The notes under the pieces were generated by a model. The model made no database searches. It was not told where the DNA came from and saw only the letters and a list, made by a program, of their open reading frames with translations. This document shows, in pieces, positions 48,055-59,067 of a stretch of 64,000 nt of DNA. Source of the DNA: Beverwykella pulmonaria (taxonomy: Eukaryota > Ascomycota > Dothideomycetes > Pleosporales > Melanommataceae). Position 1 is the stretch's first letter. Every line of letters starts with the position of its first letter. The position numbers and the translations under genes were made by a program. The DNA is taken from contig BCHH01000006.1 of assembly GCA_001599595.1 (NCBI GenBank), positions 989,197 to 1,053,196 on the forward strand. The letters are read 5' to 3'.

Positions 48055-48660
48055 CCGGGAGGCCAGGCTTTCTTACTGAAGCCTAAAGTTACAGTCGCCT
48101 GCTCCCACGGCTCGGCCCGGCTGCCGTCGACACCATAGACGGTACGATTAAAGTCTGGGATACGAACAGCAGCGACTGCCTGCAGACGCTTGAGGGTTAT
48201 AGCCTTGCGGTCAACTCAGTCACCTTCTCGCACAATTAAACCCGGCTCGTGTCGGCGTCACGCGACAACGACAGTCCAGATCTGGGATGCGAACAGCAGC
48301 GAGTGCATGCAGACGCTCAGTATTGGGAGCGTACTATACCGCATATCATTTGACGCTAGCGGCTCGTACCTTCATATTGAAATTGGTACTCTCGAAATTA
48401 GTGCTGTATCAGATTCGGTCACTCTCCCAACCACTCCGGAGCCTCAGAGTCCTCAGTATCAAGGCCCGGACTTGAGTTCAGATGGTGCATGGATAACATA
48501 TAATTCAGAAAAACTAGTGTGATTACCTTTAGAGTATCACTCCTCATGCTCAGCCGTATTAGCGGAGACAATCGGCATTGGTGTTAAAACTGAAAGGGCA
48601 TGGGTATGTAAAGTGGAGCTTGGCGCATCCTCTGGATCGAGTGACAAGGTAGCTACTTAT
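48055..48660 (+). pseudogene. Broken WD40-repeat relic (NLR C-terminus-like)
   Basis: The DNA encodes WD40 blades on the plus strand in shifting frames: KVTVACSHGSARL, then GTIKVWDTNSSDCLQTLEG, AVNSVTFSH followed by a TAA, TRLVSASRDN, a one-base shift, TVQIWDANSSECMQTLS, and a terminal domain with WLPLEYHSSCSAVLAETIGIGV in which the first Trp codon is TGA. The near-identical blade repeats and the terminal region resemble the C-termini of HET-D/E-like fungal NLRs. At least two stops and one frameshift break the reading frame, and no NB-ARC part is found upstream. I therefore call a relic. The TGG-to-TGA change would fit a G-to-A mutation, but one site is not proof of RIP. Confidence 0.8.
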
Positions 48661-49023
48661 AGAACTACGTTTCGAAGATTTGCCATTAAGCCTCGTGAGA
48701 AGCAGGCGAACGCCTCAATCACGCTAGCAGGGAGGGTAACCGACCCACTCTAGTTACACCCTTGTGAGATGGCGGTTTTGTAGTTGAGTTGAATCGCAAG
48801 GCGACTGCGGGCTGAAATCGGCCTGCTTGCCAAGGCTTTGCATAGGGATGTTAATCGTTTTTATGATTCCAGTAGCCACACTAATTATGAGAAACAAATT
48901 AAACATCAACTACCTTCTATTTCTTATCAGATTGTACGGAGAAAGAATTGGTAGTGGAACTAGTAATCCCCACTTCACTCCAATATAATCTTGACTAATA
49001 CCTTGATTCCTAATAAAACTCGA
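48661..49023. other. Intergenic, AT-rich
   Basis: Nothing recognisable. This lies between the WD40 relic and the GMC gene. Confidence 0.35.
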
Positions 49024-51308
49024 CTAGTAGGCTTTAGGGATGCTTCTTAATAATATCCGCAGCCTACAAGTTCGTAAGTTAACATCACTCTTATAATTAA
49101 CCTCGCCTATATATACCTTCTCAGCAACTGCATAAACAGTAGCACTCAAGTGAGTCCCCGGCACAAGCGGAAAGATACTTGCGTCCACCACCCTTAGTTT
49201 CTTTGTCCCATAAACATTCAGATCCGGAGACACGACGCCTCCTAGCTTTTTCGGCAGCTGTGAAAGGTAAAGATACAAAGTCAGCACAGTCCTTTAAGGA
49301 AAGAAAGTAATACCGTCACTCATGTCTAGTTTGCAACCATCGTACGAGGGGGCTAGTACCATAGCTGCAGTGCCACAAGGATGATAACTAGTTGGACCTG
49401 ATGTCTTCCGCACCCACTGCTCTAGCGCTGAAACATCTGAAGAGGAGATGTTTGGTCCGGGGCCTGTTTCAACGGGGCCAAGGATGGAAAGAGTAGGAGC
49501 TTTGATGTACTTCCGTGTGTATTTGATGTATTCGATAGCTTGCTCAATATCTAGGGGATTAGTAAAGGAGCGGTGGTCTATGACAGGTTGCCTGAAAGGG
49601 CTACTGGTATCAATATGGATATTGCCTCGTGAAAGTGGTTTCTGGAGGATGATACCGCGGGTACATGAGGCACCAAATGGTGCTTCATACACGGCAGAGT
49701 CGAGAGAAGAAAAATGTCTGCTAAGCACCTGCTTTTGAGCAGCGTACCCTGCCGTTATAGATGGTGCTCGGTTGGCTTGGAGATGTTCGCCTGGGGCCTG
49801 AGCGGCAAGTTTGCCTAGGAAGGAGGAAGGAGACGAGTGGACGACAGAGAGGGGCAGGAAAACGGCCGAGTTACCGGCCGCAAAGGTGTATGGACCTAGT
49901 AACTTATTAGAATAAACACATCATCAAGCATACAGGGCCGGGGGATACCAGTTTTGTTGGTATAATATTCAGCCAGTGCTTCTGCCGCATACGTCGCGTT
50001 ATTAGTTAGCGTAGCTGGATTTGGGTAGAGGTCCTTTGTAACTACACCGTGTCAGCTTCATAATTTATTTTGGTCTAGGCAGTGAGTGAATTACAATTAC
50101 AAAATACCCAGGCCTGAGGGTGATCTTGGAAATTTTCTCCAACGCCGGGGAGATCAAGCCTCACTTCAATACCAGCAGCTTTTAAGACCTTCTTTGGCCC
50201 AATGCCGCTTAGCTCTAATATCTGCGGCGTATGAACAGCTCCAGCGGCAAGGACTGTCTCTCTAGTAGCTTTGACAATAAACTTATCACCAGGATTGTCG
50301 CGCTGGTGGAGGATAGCTCCCTTAATCGTCATATCTTTGAAATAACAAGTTTCTCAGCCTTATGGCCGATCAGAAGATGATAGTTCTTTCTGTCTTTGAT
50401 TGGGTCGTAATATCCATATCTTGCATAAGATCGCGTCTGATTGATGGGGTCCTGGCTTGTTGGGACCCAGAAGCGACCAATTGCATTTCCAAACGCATGC
50501 TCTTTGGGCCCAGTGACGTTCAAGTCGGCCCAGGCATTCCATATGATGCCTGCTCCGCTTGTTAGTCGCTCGATGAACTCGGAAGCCTGTAAGTTGTTTA
50601 ATCTAGTAAAAGGGTTAGTCCAGTAAATGGAATTCACAACTCACTGGATTCCCCCCATTGAAACCCCGGATAACTAGCCTGGATTGGACCATCGCCATAC
50701 GCTGCGGTATCCCATGTGTAACCGTACTTTTCTACACTATCTTCAGTCGGCGCCGTTAGCTTCGTACTCTTCCTAAAATACTCATATAGGCCATCCCAGC
50801 CCCATCCTGGATTCCCAAGTTCCTCCCAAGCGTCGTAATCCGCTTTTGCTCCGCGATCGAAGAACATTCCGTTCACAGCCGAGCTACCACCTACTACAGC
50901 ACCTACAGCGAACTGCATGGTGTAATTACTAATTTCTGGTTGCGGGACCGTAGTGTCGTTGAAACGGTGCCGCGCGCAGGCAGCTAAACGAAGGGAAACA
51001 AATCCGGGTAACCATGTGCAGGGGTCGTCAGCAAAGTAGCCAAGTTCTACTACGAGCACATTTTCTGTGGTTGTACAGTACATCATCAGCGGGGAAACAT
51101 TCCGGGGGGCAATTTCAAATTTACTTAACGGATCTTCAGACAGGCGGTTCGCAACCGTGAGGCCTGCGGTACCGCCTCCAATGACAATGTAGTCATACGA
51201 GTCGCGGAGCTCGTGAGTTGAACGCTTAATCTGCGCATGGGTAGCGAATCGAGGGGTTGCAGCAGCGATGGCATAGAGCAAAACTGTTCCTAGTAGCACA
51301 CGCGTCAT
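49024..51308 (-). CDS. Secreted GMC oxidoreductase (FAD-dependent)
   Basis: The start MTRVLLGTVLLYAIAAATP is a signal peptide. The FAD-binding domain shows YIVIGGGTAGLTVANRLSED, VGAVVGGSSAVNGM and, after introns, HLLIGHKAEKLV, VLAAGAVHTPQILELSGIG and LPGVGENFQDHP. The C-terminal domain has TSYHPCGTAAM (catalytic His) and VVDASIFPLVPGTHLSATVYAVAEK (second His). Several introns are needed: near 51120 (DPLK/NVLVVE), 50560-50640, near 50040-50090 (VFCNF/TKDLYPNP), near 49900-49960 (NKTG/PYTF) and 49261-49360 (GTAAM/LPKKLGG). With these the model is open from 51308 to 49024. Family members oxidise alcohols, sugars or aryl alcohols and supply H2O2 outside the cell; the substrate here is unknown. 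Confidence 0.82.
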
Positions 51309-52296
51309 GTTCAGGCTTCTTGGGTACTTGTCTGTCACATCTTTGAGGGGGGCCTTGTATTAATAAATACTTGCTTTTACAGGCGCTCCAGCGCTATGTC
51401 CCTGTTGTAATTGCCGACCAGCCACAATTCGAGTCACCAACTGGGAATGTTGTGTTTTGCTTACGGGGCGAGAAAGCCAAGAATGAATGCAATCCTTGCC
51501 AGACTGTTGGCGAATTATATCTTTGGAGACAACTAATTTACAAACTCCTATTGGCGTGCAAGGGTATAGGGATTACACGTGAGGTTTTGGGACCTATAGC
51601 AGCTTCTCTCCATACACCAATTTGGGCACCTCCTCAATCGCATCAGCATGTCCCTTGGTCATATTGCTGCAGCGTCATGGCCCGAGCACATTTCCAGGAG
51701 GACGTGCAGAAACCAATATCCATTGCATGATGCACGGTCAGACTTGGAATTACCTCCCACTATGTGTTTTATGTTACTCACGGCGATGCCAATCTTTTGG
51801 ATCATGCCTTTGGGGTGCAAGGTCGCTGTTGCGTTGCCCCGTTCATGCTAAATCATCAGCTACGTCATTTAGAAATGATTGGCTAATTGTATTGCCAATC
51901 GAGACATTACGCCGCGCCTGAGCCGCGCCTGAGATATGAACCAAGTTTCCCGCAGCGAATAGCGCCATATTCATAGGAAATTCATAACATTCCTATTCAC
52001 AACAAGAGTCTACTCACGCGAACTCAACTCTATAACCTTTAGCCAGTGCACAGAATCTCGCCTGTTCTTCTCCAGTTTTGGCATTACATCTCCAGCGAGG
52101 CTCTCGTTCGCCTTCACCGGGTGCAGCGACTAAAGGCGTGATAGCACCACGTAGCGTGCCAATTTTCCGTCATCGGGGCCACCTCTAACGAAAGCCGGGC
52201 AAAGATCGTTCCGGCTGGTTGAATTAGACTACCACCGCGCCGCCTGTGTATCAAGAAAGGTGGGTATGGGTCACCACTACCTTGAAAAGCATATAG
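51309..52296. other. Intergenic
   Basis: The region holds the upstream side of the GMC gene. Several 60-120-codon plus-strand frames (51371-51921) show no motif and overlap, so I call none. Confidence 0.4.
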
Positions 52297-52682
52297 TACA
52301 GTCGAGACTCGTTAGTACGATATAATTTTGGCAGGCGATTTTGATCGGTGTATCGAGGTATCGTACTACTAAACTGGGGTTAGCGCCAAAACAAATTTTA
52401 CTAAGCAAGACTTGCTTACTTACGTTGCTTAATACGGCCTAGCTCGATTCTCCACTCACCCAACAGCCCTTTTTTAGCCTAGTATATTCTTATTTCAGCC
52501 TAGTGATTTCCTAATACGGCCTAGTAATCCTCGATAAGCCGATATCTCTCAAGAAACAGCCGATATATCGGATATCGGACTAAGTCCCAAGTTTGTATGT
52601 AAATTAAATTTGGCGGCTTGATCATATCGGCTAAGCGAAGAAATCGGCTAATCGGAGATCGGCTTAACGAGCCTCGACTGTA
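52297..52682. mobile_element. Tc1/mariner (pogo/Fot-type) MITE, 382 bp with TA flanks
   Basis: The left end reads TA-CAGTCGAGACTCGTTAG (52297-52315). The right end, read on the minus strand, is TA-CAGTCGAGGCTCGTTAA (52682-52664). The inverted repeats match at 15 of 16 positions (CAGTCGAG, one mismatch, CTCGTTA). Both ends abut TA, the target duplication of Tc1/mariner elements. The 382-bp interior has no coding capacity but holds many CGGCCTAG/CGGCTAA-type motifs and is itself partly symmetric. It is a non-autonomous element. Confidence 0.88.
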
Positions 52683-54233
52683 GTTCGTAGAGCGTTTGAC
52701 TGCGGCTAGCCCGTTTTTATATAGAATATCAGCTTGAAGAGAGGTTGATTGCCTCCTTCTGCAGGATCCGCGGCATTGCCTTCAATCCATTGAAAAGTAC
52801 TGTCAATTCATCCTTAACCTTAGACAGTCGTATCTTTATTGGCTTCAACCTACCAACTCACTCTCACATATTGAGGACTCATATATCATAAAATGAAACG
52901 TTCACCGCACTTTAGCAGCACTTCACACTTTTTTAGTACTGGCGATGGTGTGGTGATCAAGCTGCCTATGAAGATTTGGAAAGGGAATGTCAATTTCCGA
53001 GAACTGGAGGCAAAAGGCCAAAGCCACCGTAATCTAGAGTATTCTCAAAGCTTCGTTATGGCAAATCAGCAAGCTATATATTCATGTTGATATCCAGTTC
53101 TCCATGGAATAGCGACAAAATTTATGAGGATAGTAAGTTATCACGACATAGATGTTCCAATGCCTTAGCATACACTACCAAAGTTCGTACCAATACCAAT
53201 TCTCTTCCCTCATACTGCTGAACGAATTGGTCGATACTCTGAGGGTAGCCATAGTAGGTTCGCTGAATCCCATGTTATCCATTACCATCCTACATTCAAA
53301 CCTAGGACTTGAAACTTAAGGCTCTGAGGCTCTGAATTGGTTAGAAGTGTATTTGAATTCGAATAGAGCACCGAGACGAGTCAGAAATAGTATATGAGAT
53401 GTGGGAGAGGTCCCTGTTAACTATTATCCCAGATATTGACTACCCTTTTCCGTCCCGCGACGCCGACGCGAGCCAGGCAAACCCAGTCATATCATGCCGT
53501 TAGAAATATAGAGAAGATATTCGACCCATATAGGAAAACCAGGCTGACTGCACAGGATCGCACCTCTGGCATGAAGAAGCGCCCCCACTGAACATACGAG
53601 ACAGGTCGTGACGACATGGATCTTATGATTGAACTGGATATGATGAGGAGGGCACAAGTCGCGGCTATTTCACTGTCCACTACCGGGGACTAAGAACCGC
53701 CGCGTTATTGCTCAGTGCAGAGACCGCTTTTGGCGTATATTGAAAGATAATACAGTTTGACTCTACGGTAATATTAATTTGACAACAAACATGTAGCTCT
53801 CAGAAAGGGCCATAAGTCTTCCCTTTCTCATTCATGTCTCTGCTTTCAGAAATCCGTAAGCCATGTCGTCAATCCTGATCTTTTATCTTGTACGTACCAC
53901 CAAATATACTCCATCTTTGCAAAGGTGCGATTGAAACGGGTCGACCATCTTTCCTGATACCGATGGCGACATCAAGTGCGAAAGCGCAACATCATACAGA
54001 CGTTAAGTGCCCAATTATCATAATCGTTGTACAATCTTGGTTATTACGTACTCTGATCTGATTGCATGATACTGATAGTGGAAGCCTAACCACGTTGCTT
54101 GTTGTCTGCCCAGAATACACTTGCTAGCTAGCATAGTTACGCTTCTTTGACTGTCCGACCCATGTACAACATGTTTAAGTTCAACCTTCTTCCTCTTTTC
54201 TCTGTTCATCTTTACAAGCCCGCCTTTACACTT
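52683..54233. other. Intergenic tract of about 1.5 kb
   Basis: Only a 65-codon frame (52893-53090 plus) with no known homology is present and I do not call it. The rest shows no coding signal. Confidence 0.4.
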
Positions 54234-55521
54234 CTATCTTCGACCAAATCCTAATTCATTATTTTCCAGCATCTGTTCCCATTCTAGATACCACAGCGGA
54301 ATTTGATCATCAGCATAGTCCCAAGTCTCTGGCATACTAAATTCTTCTGGAAGTGAAAAATGTGGGTGGTCGGGAATACCGTTCGCGAATTGCTGGGGGC
54401 GTTCCGCTGACTCTAATTTATATACTTCGATCCAGGCCCAACGCTGTAGTCTTTGTGTTAGATAGGTACGCCATGATGGCTCTGAAACAGTGTATCCATG
54501 TCGTAGCGCAGGCGACTTTAATAGCTGAAATTGAATCTGCGGAGCCCGAATCTGCGGAACCCGAATCTGCGGAACCTGATGTTGTTGAAATTGATTGAAA
54601 TTTTGCGGTACATTCGAACGCTCCGCAATTGTGAATTGTGCATACTCAATCACAGAATCCGGCGTCGATGCTTGTTGAATAGAGCTGATATCCAAAGGAA
54701 TGACCAAGGACAATGAATCACCAACTCGGCGTTTGCCTCCGATTGCGCTCACACGATTTTCCGCTAACTCTGGCCATATTATGTCCCGAGTTGTCCAACC
54801 TTGCTTACTGTATTCATTGAGGACAGAGCCAAAGTCATTGTCCAGAGGTCTCAATGGATAGAACTTGTGATAGACGATAGTTTCTCTGGGGAAGACCGAG
54901 TACGCTTTATTCCAAGTGATAAGATTGACACTCGCAGTGGTGTATGCAGGATCGAGTATTGTATGAACAGGAGGACCGTTTGTAAGTATAACTCGAAGCT
55001 TTATGCCTGGACGTTTGCGGTTGATGAGAATAAGACGCTTCGGAACCTACATGGAAGAATTAGCAATAGGCCGATCATTATCTCCCGCACTAGCGACTTA
55101 CCGTCCTCCAGTTTGAGTTATGCTCCGCACTTGCCTCATACCCTTCATGTTTTCGAATGTAGCTGGTAAACTCTACAGCATGGGCCCCGGCTTCGATGAA
55201 TACATCTAGATTTGGTACCTTCCAACAGGGCCAGTTAAAGAAATTGAGGGCGAATCCCCCTGAGATTAAAGCATCGCACTTTCCCAGCTGAGATCGGAAC
55301 ATAGCAGGATCGACCACGAAATCGCTCAGCCGTTTATTGATATTGAAGTAACGCTTTTCCAGATGTTCCTTTAGTCCATAGAAGGTCTTGTTCACTCGGT
55401 ACAGCGCTTGGAGCCCGGCGATACCCAAGTAGAAGGAGACCAACGTCAGTATGGGATCGAATCGCGTGCTGAACAACTCCATGAGTTTAGACTGTCGTCC
55501 GGATTCACTATTCGATGCCAT
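54234..55521 (-). CDS. Fungal protein with NTase-like core and PQIR repeats
   Basis: Two exons, joined by a GTAAGTCGC...CATGTAG intron near 55045-55100 (junction SNWRTVPKRLILINRKRPG). The N-terminal half has ILTLVSFYLGIAGLQALYRVNKTFY, then CDALISGGFALNFFNWPCWKVPNLDVFIEAG, a pattern seen in uncharacterised fungal proteins with a nucleotidyltransferase-like GS...DxD signature; here only one Asp is clear, so activity is doubtful. The next block (VILTNGPPVHTILDPAYTTASVNLITWNKAYSVFPRETIVYHKFYPLRPLDNDFGS) fits the same fungal family. The C-terminal part carries VPQIRVPQIRAPQIQF repeats and an aromatic-rich end. The start is the first ATG, 55521; the frame continues upstream only via a TTG. Confidence 0.68.
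54530..54585 (-). repeat. Short in-frame tandem repeat encoding PQIR units
   Basis: The 15-nt unit ATCTGCGGAACCCGA (plus strand) is repeated three to four times and encodes (V/A)PQIR on the minus strand. It lies inside the NTase-like gene and keeps the frame. Confidence 0.75.
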
Positions 55522-55819
55522 CGTCTCTAGTAGCAGTTCGTTGCGTTTTGTGAGCTTGTACGCGAGAAAGCATTGCAGATGAACGCGTGTCAGCACGCGT
55601 CTCAGAAATTCTTGGCGCGCCGCACATGTGCTGATACCTTGGCGAGCCAAGTGTACCTGCCTTTATTCTATGCGCGGATACCTCCACGTAAAAGCCGTCA
55701 CCGCGTGATGTTTAGGAAATGTTTAGCACTTACTACCACTAGCTAAGATAGTAGTCAACCTGCTTTGGCCACAGGGTTGCAGAGGCTAAGGTGAGAATAA
55801 AAGGTATTACATAGAAGGA
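55522..55819. other. Intergenic
   Basis: This is the upstream side of the NTase-like gene and the border of the transposase relic. Nothing else is recognised. Confidence 0.35.
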
Positions 55820-56180
55820 TCAAAGGTTTCGTGAGTGCTGCGATAGAGCACCTCAGTTGGAAGCCAGAGCATTGGGCTCGCGTCATCTGGACCGACAAGA
55901 GTTCCTTCTCAACTAAGGGTTTTAGACAAGTTTATGTCACCTCGCGTCCAAAGGAGAAGTATAAGCAGTCTTGCTGTGTTCTGAAGTTTAGGTCCTAATC
56001 TTCTTAGACAATCCACGGTAGCATCTCAACGTTTAGTAAAGGACCAATAGTGGTGATGGAGAAGGAATAGGGTCGACTGACAAGCAATTTACATAGAGAA
56101 AGGGTGCTTCCTTAAGTGTACCATTTTATGGTTTTATGGACTGGGTGGCACAACACCCGGAGAATCGTTTGAGGCATGCC
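55820..56180 (+). pseudogene. Tc1/mariner-type transposase relic (DDE_3 fragment)
   Basis: One plus-strand frame reads HLSWKPEHWARVIWTDKSSF, then STKGFRQVYVTSRPKEKYKQ and SCCVLKFRS before a stop. It continues, across stops, as TIHGSISTFSKGPIVVMEKE, a stop, GRLTSNLHRERVLP. VIWTD carries the first catalytic Asp of fungal Tc1-like DDE transposases, and GFRQVYVT...KYK.SCC..KF is the known following block. The helix-turn-helix N-terminus and the second and third acidic residues are missing. It is an inactive fragment. Confidence 0.75.
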
Positions 56181-57844
56181 ATTCTAATAAAGACAGGGGG
56201 GGGGTTTCTCTGATCGTTTCCTCTTCTTGAGCCGAGGAGGGATTGCATCCTTGCTAAGCGATTCCCTCTGGCGTACCTTAACCTCCGCTGCAACTCGTAC
56301 TGCTGGATCCTCGAGAACTCCGACTTCCAAAGATGGCGTGACGGCCAGCAGAGCCGATTCTTATAGATTAAGGGCGATCACAGAAAAACAATGCTGATCT
56401 GTGGCATTGTCAACGAGCTGACAAAGTCGATGGCCATGTTAGATGTAAGGTCCTGTACCTAATACATCGAAATATCCGCGCCTGTTAGGCTGTAACTGGG
56501 ATTCTGTTGAATAGCATGGGTGGCGAGAATTTGGGATAAGAATGCTCTCCTGATAAGACACCGCCTTATTATACGGCGGACGAGAAAGTTTCTTTTAATA
56601 AAGATTGGCGTAACGAATACTACTTCCTCCTTGAGAAAGATCTTACTATCTACGAGGAAGACCGCGCATAGGACCGACCAATTCTGCGCGCCTTCAGGGA
56701 CAAGGATGCTTCCGACAAGATGTCCGGAGACGATGAATTTGGCCTTGAAGGCCATCAGGCTGACTAGAACTTCTCTCCTGGCCAGCTCGACTGGATCGAA
56801 AAGTGCTGCGGAATCTCTGAGAACTTCATGTTATTCTAGGGGTTGAGGTTCTATTATATCGATCTTCTTAAGTAGGCGAAGGCGATTTCAGATGCGATGA
56901 CGTCCCGGGACGAGTAGACTGTGCCTTGAAGCATTTGAAAAGGACTACACGATCGTTGTAAAGCCTTCGAAGATTTCTATTTTTTTTTTAACGCACGAAC
57001 GACAGAAAGTTCAGTGGCATGTGCACATTTGCTAAAGGAGGGAAAATGACGACTCCTGCATGTGATTCTATTAGGTAAGTTTTAGATTACTATTCACGAA
57101 ATCGAGGAAGCTGATTTATCGCATCCAGAGCGGGGCTTGAGACGTTGCGTTTTGTGATCGGATGATCGTGGGATGATCGTAATATCATGGTAGCACTCAG
57201 TGGTAATTGGCTCAAGAAAACAATTGATCAACACTTTTGATGGTCGGATCATCGCTGTTGGTATTACGGTGGATTGCACGGTATATAACAATGACTCAGA
57301 AGGAGGACTGGGTGGTTTAAGCGAGCGATCCGCACAGGCATAAATATACGGCCCCGGCAATTTAGAAGGAGGACACACCCGAGAATCAAAACCTACAATT
57401 GGCAAGCTAGCAGAGGACTTCGACGTCGCTGCTAGCCCTTGCTACGTAGAAGATTCGTGGTCACAAGCAATCCATACTCTTTCTACCGTACCCTGCGCTC
57501 TTGCACCGCCGTGGATTAGCGTTCTGCGAAACCCACGGGCAGTCGATTAACAGCGTCCAGAGTACCTTCCCATTTCACGGGCGGGTATACCGACAATCGC
57601 TCTTACCGGATTTAAATTTAAGCATTTGATATTCGTGCTGGATTTTGATGCAACATATTAATTTGCTAGACACTCTAATCAAACATTTGGATGGTGTTTA
57701 GAATATCCAAGGTGGTAGCTGATGGTGCAACTGAATTCATAAAACAATCTGGTGCTTCATCAGGACTAGTTCTTTTGCAAAGAGCAACCGGCACATATCT
57801 TCCTAAAACAGCACTTGGGACTTTACTTCAGCCACGCACACCTA
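56181..57844. other. Intergenic tract with open but unassigned minus-strand segment
   Basis: Between about 56200 and 56450 a minus-strand frame has only one stop in about 80 codons and ends in a Lys/Arg-rich tail (RLKKRKRSEKPPP). It may be a gene or transposon remnant but I cannot name it. A 98-codon minus frame at 56459-56755 has no motif. The rest shows nothing. Confidence 0.35.
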
Positions 57845-59067
57845 ATGGATGCAATTCCTACCACCATGTTTGAAGTAAGTCGGCAATTACCCCGATATGT
57901 CAGAAAGGTTCTTAGTAACCTCTCTAACCCGAATAGGGCTCCGTCGAACCCGCCGCGCCGTTGAAGGATGAAATTAGTAGTATCTTAAGGCCCGATCCAG
58001 ATGGAGATGCTGTATTTAAGCTTCAGGATCAAAACAACGATACTACCACATACTTCCGGGTTTCGAGCAAAGTCCTCCGACTTGCATCTCGTGTTTTTGT
58101 TGGCATGTTTAGCCCGCACTTCCATGAAGGACGGGAATTGCTGCAAGGACAATGCCCGGTGATCGAGTTTGAAGACGACGATGCTCCTTTAATGGGTCTC
58201 ATTCTTAATGTGCTTCACTATCGGGCCGGTGGCGAAGATCATGTTATGAATGCCGAGAGATTGGCTCGTCTTGCAATTCATTGTGATAAATATGATTGTG
58301 TCAGCGCTTTGGGAGCATGGGTATCGCACTGGTTCATGAACGTTGAGAGAATGACTCGACCTTCTAAGGAGTATGGCTTCATGCTTCTGGCGGCTTATAT
58401 GTTCAACGATTCCAGGAAATTCATGGAGTTATCCAAGGCGGCTTCTACAGAACTAGCTCCTGGCTTTTCCGTAGAATGGGATGAAGAAGAAATACTAACA
58501 ATACTGCCTGCCAGTATATCTAGTGAGTTGATGTAGAGTGCTGTTGATTGCGATTTCAGCTAATCTTCTACAGGTGCAATGACTATTCGCATCAAGCGGA
58601 CACTTTGTAAGCTGGAATCAGAGCTGCAGTCCGTAGAATTATCATTGCGCAATTCCCCCATATGCTACAGTATGTCGCAACTTTTCTGCATCGATTGTGG
58701 GAGAACGCTGCCTACACAGGCAAAGAAGTGCCATCCCTGCAATAACACTATACTGCCTCAGAAATATTGCACTAGCGAAACTAGAATTGCCGACTATTTC
58801 GCAGTATTACGAAAGGTAGAGCTGTGGCCGACTGCTAAGCGGTTTGGAATTGAATATTCTGTTTCAGACACCGCGTTTCGGTTCGCCTGTGCTAAATCAG
58901 ATCTCAAGCATATCTGTACAGCTGGTACCTCCTGTCCGTTGCTATTGAACCTCGATTCACTGTCAGAGAGAGTAGATCGAATCAAGAGGAGCATGAAGGG
59001 CTTTTGTCTGCAGTGCATTCGGGAAGATGATGAATGGAAAGAAAGCAAGAAATGTGCCCACGTGTAG
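57845..59067 (+). CDS. BTB/POZ domain protein, three exons
   Basis: Exon 1 is MDAIPTTMFE, joined by a GTAAGT...CGAATAG intron to GSVEPAAPLKDEISS. The BTB domain follows: TTYFRVSSKVLRLASRVFVGMFSPHFHEG, EDDDAPLMGLILNVLHYRAG and LARLAIHCDKYDC, the usual pattern of fungal BTB proteins, which mostly act in protein-protein contacts. After an intron (S ISS/AMTIRIKR, about 58525-58573) the C-terminus holds CIDCGRTLPTQAKKCHPC, CTAGTSC and CLQCIRED, Cys pairs that could bind zinc. The second ORF of this model therefore belongs with the first. Function is unknown. Confidence 0.8.

Noticed and set aside
50600..50640. 35-nt intron in the GMC gene
   Set aside because: Too short for a fungal intron; an 80-nt intron ending CTAACAAG gives the same frame with a more family-like junction.
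52893..53090. 65-codon plus-strand frame
   Set aside because: No homology, signal or coding bias; kept only as a possibility.
56459..56755. 98-codon minus-strand frame considered as a retrotransposon integrase remnant
   Set aside because: No integrase or reverse-transcriptase motif could be confirmed.
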